Assembly: GCA_016783105.1 (NCBI GenBank)
Contig: JADHXF010000030.1
Coordinates: 1-18,546, forward strand
Direction of reading: 5' to 3'
DNA: 18,546 nt
Source: Dehalococcoidales bacterium
GTDB lineage: Bacteria > Chloroflexota > Dehalococcoidia > Dehalococcoidales > RBG-16-60-22
The translations under genes and the position numbers were made by a program. The notes under the pieces were generated by a model. It worked only from the letters and a program-made list of their open reading frames with translations, was not told the origin of the DNA and did not search any database. Each line of letters opens with the position of its first letter. The first letter of the stretch is position 1. This document shows, one piece after another, positions 14,595 through 18,546 of this stretch.

Positions 14595-14735
14595 TTGTCG
14601 GGAAAAGTGGTGCTGGCCTATAGCGGTGGCCTTGATACCTCGGTGGCTATCAGGTGGCTCAAAGAGAACTATGGCTTTGAAGTAGTTGCCTTCTCCACTG
14701 AGGGGAATAGCAAATCAGGAGGTAACAGGAGTTAG
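14595..14735 (+). pseudogene. argG: Argininosuccinate synthase, 5' fragment only
   Basis: The fragment has 46 codons from TTG 14595, with a strong GGGAGG 7 nt upstream. The first ~32 residues match the ArgG N-terminus: [19 protein letters not shown] holds the SGGLDTS ATP-pyrophosphatase loop, and then ENYGFEVVA follows. After that the sequence ([14 protein letters not shown]) bears no resemblance to ArgG and ends at TAG. Full ArgG is about 400 aa, so over 90% is missing. The stop overlaps the last bases of rpmB on the other strand. The intact start signals suggest a recent break: a chromosomal rearrangement, or an assembly join. It cannot be a working enzyme. Confidence 0.85.
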
Positions 14736-14920
14736 GTGGGTTTCACCACTTTATGCTGGGTGCGCAGGCATCTGGTACACAGGTTGAGACGCTTGAGCTG
14801 ACCGTTTATCGTCACCGTGGCCGGGTGTATGTTGGGTAGCCAGCGGCGGTTGGTATGCCGTTTGGAATGACTTACATTATGGCCGAACTGGGGTGATTTA
14901 CCACATATATCGCACTTCAA
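14732..14920 (-). CDS. rpmB: 50S ribosomal protein L28
   Basis: The product has 62 aa, the normal length. It has CDIC (Cys3, Cys6) and CTRC (Cys48, Cys51), the zinc-binding form of L28, with the [14 protein letters not shown] core (17-30) typical of the family. It starts with TTG at 14920, with AAAGGAG 8 nt upstream. Its stop overlaps the argG fragment and no terminator is visible after it, so its transcript may run antisense into the fragment. It is divergent from the DAK2 gene, an order common in Firmicutes and Chloroflexota. Confidence 0.95.
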   Translation of the reverse strand: MKCDICGKSPQFGHNVSHSKRHTNRRWLPNIHPATVTINGQLKRLNLCTRCLRTQHKVVKPT

Positions 14921-14950
14921 TCTAAATGCTCCTTTGACTGTCTGGCAAAC

Positions 14951-14979
14951 TTGATGTAATATGAAACCTACTACATAGT
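14951..14979 (+). promoter_or_regulatory. Putative promoter of the fakA-like gene
   Basis: TTGATG (14951-14956), a 17-nt spacer and CATAGT (14974-14979) predict a start near 14986 and a leader of about 30 nt with the GGGTGG site. Its -10 overlaps that of the opposite rpmB promoter. Confidence 0.5.
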
Positions 14980-15004
14980 AACACAGTCAGGCTGAGCTTG
15001 ACAA
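14975..15004 (-). promoter_or_regulatory. Putative promoter of rpmB
   Basis: On the reverse strand, TTGTCA (15004-14999), an 18-nt spacer ending TGT and TACTAT (14980-14975), an extended -10. The predicted leader before the TTG at 14920 is about 48 nt. Five bases of this -10 are shared with the opposite promoter. Confidence 0.5.
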
Positions 15005-15016
15005 GGGTGGTACAAA

Positions 15017-16648
15017 ATGAAGCAAATAAAATCAATCGGTGGCCAGGAATTAAGGGAAATGTTCGCCGCGGCTACTGGCTGGTTGGAGAAAAGTTCTGCC
15101 GAAATTGATGCCCTGAATGTATTCCCGGTGCCTGATGGTGACACCGGAACCAATATGCTGCTCACCATGCGCGCCACCATTGAAGAGGCCTACCGGGCTC
15201 CGGACCGCAGTGCTTCGGCGGTAGCTCAAGCCATGGCGCACGGGTCACTGATGGGAGCACGGGGCAACAGTGGCGTTATTCTCTCCCAGATACTGCGCGG
15301 GCTGGCACAGAGCCTGACGGAGAAAGAGTCTCTCACCGCGGCTGACCTGGCCAGTGCGTTACAGGAATCGGCGGCAATGGCGTACAAGTGCATGAGCAAC
15401 CCGGTGGAAGGGACGATGCTGACCGTGATTAAAGATGTTGCCACGGCGGTACAGGCGGAAGTGGCCGGTAATGGCGGGGACATGGTGGCCGCCATGGAAA
15501 CAGCGGTCAACGCTGCCGGTGAATCGGTGGCCAACACGCCGAATCTCCTCAACGTGCTGCGTCAAGCCGGCGTGGTTGATGCCGGCGGACAGGGGCTGCA
15601 CACCATTTTCGATGGCGCCCTGCGCTACCTCAAGGGTGAGATGGAGCAGATGCGGTTCCGCAAGCCGCAGATCATTGTCACCGATATGCATGCCACCAAA
15701 TTGCCGCAGATGATCGCCGCTGACGAGATACCATACGGATACTGCACCGAATTTCTCCTCAAGGGGGAAAAACTGGACACGGACAAGATGCGGAAGAAGC
15801 TGGAAAAGAAAGGCGAGTCGCTTATTGTGGTCGGCGATGATGCAACGGCCAGGGTTCATATTCATGCCCTTGAGCCCGGTGATGTTATCTCATACGCCAG
15901 CAGCCTCGGCACCATGCATCAGGTTTCGATCCGGAATATGGACGAGCAGCACCATGATTATCTGGAAATGCAGAAAGACAGGGGTCCGGCGGTGGACACG
16001 GCCATCGTGGCGGTGGTCGCCGGAGAAGGGTTGTCTGACGTTTTCACCAGCCTTGGGGTAACGGCTATCGTTCCCGGTGGGCAGACGATGAACCCCAGCA
16101 CCAAGGATTTGCTCCAGGCGGTTGAGGAAGCCGCCTCGGACAAAGTGATAATCCTGCCCAATAATAAGAACATCGTAGCCACCGCCAATCAGGTGCAGTC
16201 TCTAACGGAAAAGAAGATTGAGGTGGTGCCGACGACAACCATCCCGCAAGGTGTGGCGGCACTGCTGGCCTTTGACTATGAAGCAAACCTGGAATCAAAT
16301 ATCCAGATAATGACCAGAGCCATAACGGCGGTAAAGACGATTGAAATATGCCGTGCGGTGCGTTCGGCCAAACTGGGCGACCTGAAAATCAAAAAGAAAC
16401 AGCCGATTGGCTTTCTGGATGGCGATATGGTCGCAGTGGGGGAGAGTGGTCTTGAGGTACTCAACAAAATGCTGTCCGCGCTGGGCCTGAGGAAGGTTGA
16501 GGTAATCACCATTTATTACGGCGCTGATACCAAGGCGGATGAGGCCGAGCAGGTAGCCAGTGATATTCGCAACCAGTATCCGCAGCTGCAGATCGAGGTG
16601 GTTAGAGGCGGGCAGCCGCACTATAACTATATTATATCCATAGAATAA
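15017..16648 (+). CDS. fakA: DAK2 domain fatty acid kinase catalytic subunit (FakA/YloV-like)
   Basis: The product has 543 aa, close to the ~550 of FakA. The N-terminal DAK2 ATP-binding domain (about 8-195) has NVFPVPDGDTGTNM with the Mg2+ ligands Asp40 and Asp42, followed by HGSLMGARGNSGVILSQ (about 76-92) and the NPVEGTMLTVIKD stretch. The middle region and C-terminal YloV domain complete the family layout, with VGDGDTARVHIH-like VGDDATARVHIH and VVPTTTIPQGVAALLAFD. FakA phosphorylates fatty acids carried by FakB, for use in membrane lipid synthesis. Two FakB-type genes follow directly, supporting this. The ribosome-binding site GGGTGG is 6 nt before the ATG. The older annotation is a dihydroxyacetone-kinase-like protein; no DhaK partner is present. 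Confidence 0.9.
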   Translation: MKQIKSIGGQELREMFAAATGWLEKSSAEIDALNVFPVPDGDTGTNMLLTMRATIEEAYRAPDRSASAVAQAMAHGSLMGARGNSGVILSQILRGLAQSLTEKESLTAADLASALQESAAMAYKCMSNPVEGTMLTVIKDVATAVQAEVAGNGGDMVAAMETAVNAAGESVANTPNLLNVLRQAGVVDAGGQGLHTIFDGALRYLKGEMEQMRFRKPQIIVTDMHATKLPQMIAADEIPYGYCTEFLLKGEKLDTDKMRKKLEKKGESLIVVGDDATARVHIHALEPGDVISYASSLGTMHQVSIRNMDEQHHDYLEMQKDRGPAVDTAIVAVVAGEGLSDVFTSLGVTAIVPGGQTMNPSTKDLLQAVEEAASDKVIILPNNKNIVATANQVQSLTEKKIEVVPTTTIPQGVAALLAFDYEANLESNIQIMTRAITAVKTIEICRAVRSAKLGDLKIKKKQPIGFLDGDMVAVGESGLEVLNKMLSALGLRKVEVITIYYGADTKADEAEQVASDIRNQYPQLQIEVVRGGQPHYNYIISIE

Positions 16649-16665
16649 ATATTGGAGTACTAGAT

Positions 16666-17505
16666 ATGACAGTTAAAATTGTTACCGATAGCCTGTCTGA
16701 TATCACTGATGACCTGGCGCAGGAGTTGGGAATCACGGTAGTGCCACTCTATGTGCGGTTTGGCGAAGAAGTCTACCGGGATAGGGTGGAAATAACCACC
16801 GATGAGTTTTACCACAGGCTGGTTCACGGTGCCACCCTTCCAACGACAACGCAGCCTCCACCCGGCGATTTTATAGATGTCTATAAAAAATTGGCCAGGG
16901 AGACTGATGAAATTCTGGTTATTGTTGTCTCCGGTATGCTCAGCGGTACCTATCAGTCGGCACTGCAGGCCAAGAACATGATGGAAGGCAAGTGCCGGAT
17001 TGAGGTCATTGACTCGCAAAAAGTGGCAATGGGTCTGGGATTGATAGTCATTGCTGCGGCCAAAGCGGCCAGGGCCGGGGCAAACCTTGATGAGCTGGCT
17101 GATTTGGTGCGTAAAACTATGCCCCGGTCACATCTTGTTATCTATTTTGACACGCTGAAGTATCTGGCCAAGGGGGGACGTATCGGTAAGGCACAGGGGT
17201 TGATGGGTGCAATGTTGTCAATAAAGCCGATACTTACGGTAAGAGATGGCGAGATGGCCCCCCTGACCAGGGTAAGGTCTCCTGCAGCGGGTATGGATTA
17301 TCTGTACAATTTTGTGCCTGGCTTCTCCAAGATTGAGGCACTGGCAGTGGAGCATGCCACCACGCCTGATGAGGCGGATGCGTTGGTTGAGCGCCTCAGC
17401 TCGCTTTTGCCCAAAGAGCGTATCTATCGATCAATAGTTAGCCCGGTACTGGGGACACATGCCGGTCCCAACGCCGTTGCGTTAACTGTCCTGGAGGCAG
17501 AATAG
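16666..17505 (+). CDS. DegV family protein, FakB-like fatty acid-binding (first copy)
   Basis: The product has 279 aa, full DegV length. VKIVTDSLSDIT at the start, VVPLYVRFGEEVYRD, then TTTQPPPGDF and SGMLSGTYQSALQA carry the Ser/Thr residues that hold the fatty acid carboxylate in FakB. YLAKGGRIGKAQGLMGAML and the C-terminal SPVLGTHAGPNAVAL follow. It would present a bound fatty acid to the FakA-like kinase encoded 17 nt upstream. GGAG precedes the ATG by about 10 nt. A second copy starts 6 nt after the stop. Confidence 0.9.
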   Translation: MTVKIVTDSLSDITDDLAQELGITVVPLYVRFGEEVYRDRVEITTDEFYHRLVHGATLPTTTQPPPGDFIDVYKKLARETDEILVIVVSGMLSGTYQSALQAKNMMEGKCRIEVIDSQKVAMGLGLIVIAAAKAARAGANLDELADLVRKTMPRSHLVIYFDTLKYLAKGGRIGKAQGLMGAMLSIKPILTVRDGEMAPLTRVRSPAAGMDYLYNFVPGFSKIEALAVEHATTPDEADALVERLSSLLPKERIYRSIVSPVLGTHAGPNAVALTVLEAE

Positions 17506-17511
17506 GCATAA

Positions 17512-18351
17512 ATGCCGGTAAAGGTTGTGACCGACAGCGTCGCTGACCTGCCGTCTCAGGTAGTCGAAGAACTGGGGATTACCGTCATTCCGCTCAATGT
17601 TCGCTTTGGCGAGAAGGTATATCGTGATGGCATTGACCTGACCACCGAGCAGTTTTACCAGGAGCTTACCAGCAGCAAGGTCATGCCGGTAACATCAGTG
17701 CCATCGCCCCTCACCTTTACCACTGCCTATGATAAGCTGGCCGAAGAAACGGATGAAATTCTGGCCATCATGCTTTCCTCCAAGCTCAGCGCCACCCATG
17801 AGGTAGCGGTGCAGAGCATCGGTCTGATGAAGCGAAGTTGCCGCGTTGAGGTGATTGATTCCGGATGGGCGGTCATGGCGCAGGGATTTCTGGTTATGGC
17901 TGCTGCCAGAGCGGCGCTGGCCGGAGCAAAGCTGGACGAACTCATAGAAATAGTACGCGCCAATATTCCTCGCGTTGATATGCGGGCTGCCTTTGACACG
18001 CTGGAATATCTGAGGAGGGGCGGGCGCATCGGGGCTGCTCAGGCGCTGCTGGGGGCAGCGCTCAGGATACACCCCATCATCACCATAAGAAACGGTTTGG
18101 TGGAGCCGGCAGGAAGGGCGCGTTCCCGGGCCAGGGCAATTGAGCATCTGTATCAGTTTGTCGCCGGCTATAACAGGATTGAGGAGATGGCAGTGGAAGA
18201 AGCCGCCTGTCCTGAAGATGCCGATTTACTGGTCGAGAGGCTGGGCAATTTGTTTCCCAGGGAGCGCATCTACCGGACAAAGACGACCCCTGTTATCGGT
18301 ACGCATACCGGCCCCGGCCTGCTTCTGGTAGCGGTGATGGGAGATAAGTAA
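17512..18351 (+). CDS. DegV family protein, FakB-like (second, divergent copy)
   Basis: The product has 279 aa, the same length as the preceding copy and alignable throughout, so the pair is a tandem duplication. The frame features remain (KVVTDSVADLP, VIPLNVRFGEKVYRDG, YLRRGGRIGAAQALLGAAL, TPVIGTHTGPG). The two ligand-contact stretches differ: VTSVPSPLTF in place of TTTQPPPGDF, and SSKLSATHEVAVQS in place of SGMLSGTYQSALQA, losing the Gly-Thr-Tyr. FakB paralogs are known to differ in preference for saturated or unsaturated chains, so altered ligand choice is the simplest reading. It is in the same operon, 6 nt from the first copy; a weak AGG lies 5 nt before the ATG. Confidence 0.88.
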   Translation: MPVKVVTDSVADLPSQVVEELGITVIPLNVRFGEKVYRDGIDLTTEQFYQELTSSKVMPVTSVPSPLTFTTAYDKLAEETDEILAIMLSSKLSATHEVAVQSIGLMKRSCRVEVIDSGWAVMAQGFLVMAAARAALAGAKLDELIEIVRANIPRVDMRAAFDTLEYLRRGGRIGAAQALLGAALRIHPIITIRNGLVEPAGRARSRARAIEHLYQFVAGYNRIEEMAVEEAACPEDADLLVERLGNLFPRERIYRTKTTPVIGTHTGPGLLLVAVMGDK

Positions 18352-18369
18352 CACTGGAAGACCGAGCAG

Positions 18370-18546
18370 GTGGAGAGTAAGGTGGCGGACAATTTCGAAT
18401 CGCTGCATAAAATTCTGGAACTGGAGCAGAAGAAGGGCTACGATAATACGGCGGTCATTGGTGGCCTGGACCGGTTTCTTAAAAACTGGGCTGGTCAGGT
18501 CGCGGAAGCCATCCCGGACCGCCGCCTCCTGCACCGCTTTCAGCAG
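18370..18546 (+). CDS. recG: ATP-dependent DNA helicase RecG, N-terminus (partial)
   Basis: Fifty-nine codons run from GTG 18370 to the end of the window without a stop. The encoded segment, SLHKILELEQKKGYDNTAVI at residues 11-30 and then GGLDRFLKNWA, resembles the N-terminal extension of Dehalococcoidia RecG as I remember it, and recG commonly follows DAK2/DegV genes. No helicase motif is in the window, so the call rests on this resemblance and position. GGAAG lies about 9 nt before the GTG, which is 18 nt after the DegV stop; a GTG four codons later is an alternative start. Confidence 0.7.
   Translation, partial: MESKVADNFESLHKILELEQKKGYDNTAVIGGLDRFLKNWAGQVAEAIPDRRLLHRFQQ

Overview
The window reads as a piece of a Chloroflexota chromosome, most likely class Dehalococcoidia. 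This is inference from gene content and order, with no database search. The pointers are an rRNA gene standing apart from a normal operon (a 23S 3' end followed by a terminator, with no 5S), an NfnAB-type transhydrogenase, a standalone pyruvate-kinase C-domain protein next to FAH and PPC/DUF296 genes, and an rpmB / DAK2 / DegV / recG block. Core genes look GC-rich. The small genes at 489-1073 and 7737-8265 are visibly AT-rich and look accessory.

Layout. 1-411: 3' end of 23S rRNA and its terminator. 489-1540: a reverse-strand gene for a small membrane-anchored coiled-coil protein with a good sigma70-type promoter, then a gene-poor stretch with G/C-run palindromes. 1540-3800: nfnA-nfnB, for an electron-bifurcating NADH/ferredoxin:NADP+ oxidoreductase. 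A bidirectional terminator separates it from a convergent SDR oxidoreductase gene (3852-4646). 4817-5050: small two-helix membrane protein with its own terminator. 5146-7731: complete mutS. 7737-8265: an AT-rich reverse-strand pair, a winged-helix protein and an overlapping 61-aa ORF. 8412-10276: a reverse-strand operon of an FAH-family enzyme, a pyruvate-kinase C-domain-like protein and a PPC/DUF296 protein. 10375-14735: arginine cluster argJ-argB-argD, a membrane-anchored putative serine hydrolase, and only the first ~32 codons of argG, cut off at the 3' end of the oppositely oriented rpmB (14732-14920). 15017-18546: fakA-like DAK2 gene, two tandem DegV/FakB-like genes and the start of recG.

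How the genes work together. NfnAB would balance NADH, NADPH and reduced ferredoxin in an anaerobe. ArgJ, ArgB and ArgD give three steps of the acetylated ornithine pathway. argC and argH are not visible here and argG is broken at this locus. FakA and the FakB-like proteins would phosphorylate exogenous or recycled fatty acids. MutS and RecG are DNA repair functions.

The most notable signals are: (1) four genes without a Shine-Dalgarno sequence (mutS, the FAH gene, argJ, the hydrolase) each have a -10 box ending only 7-9 nt before the ATG, which suggests leaderless transcription; (2) a clean argG truncation that marks a rearrangement breakpoint or an assembly join; (3) a 23S gene with no 5S downstream; (4) an uncharacterised FAH / PK-C / PPC operon; and (5) interlocked divergent promoters between rpmB and fakA.
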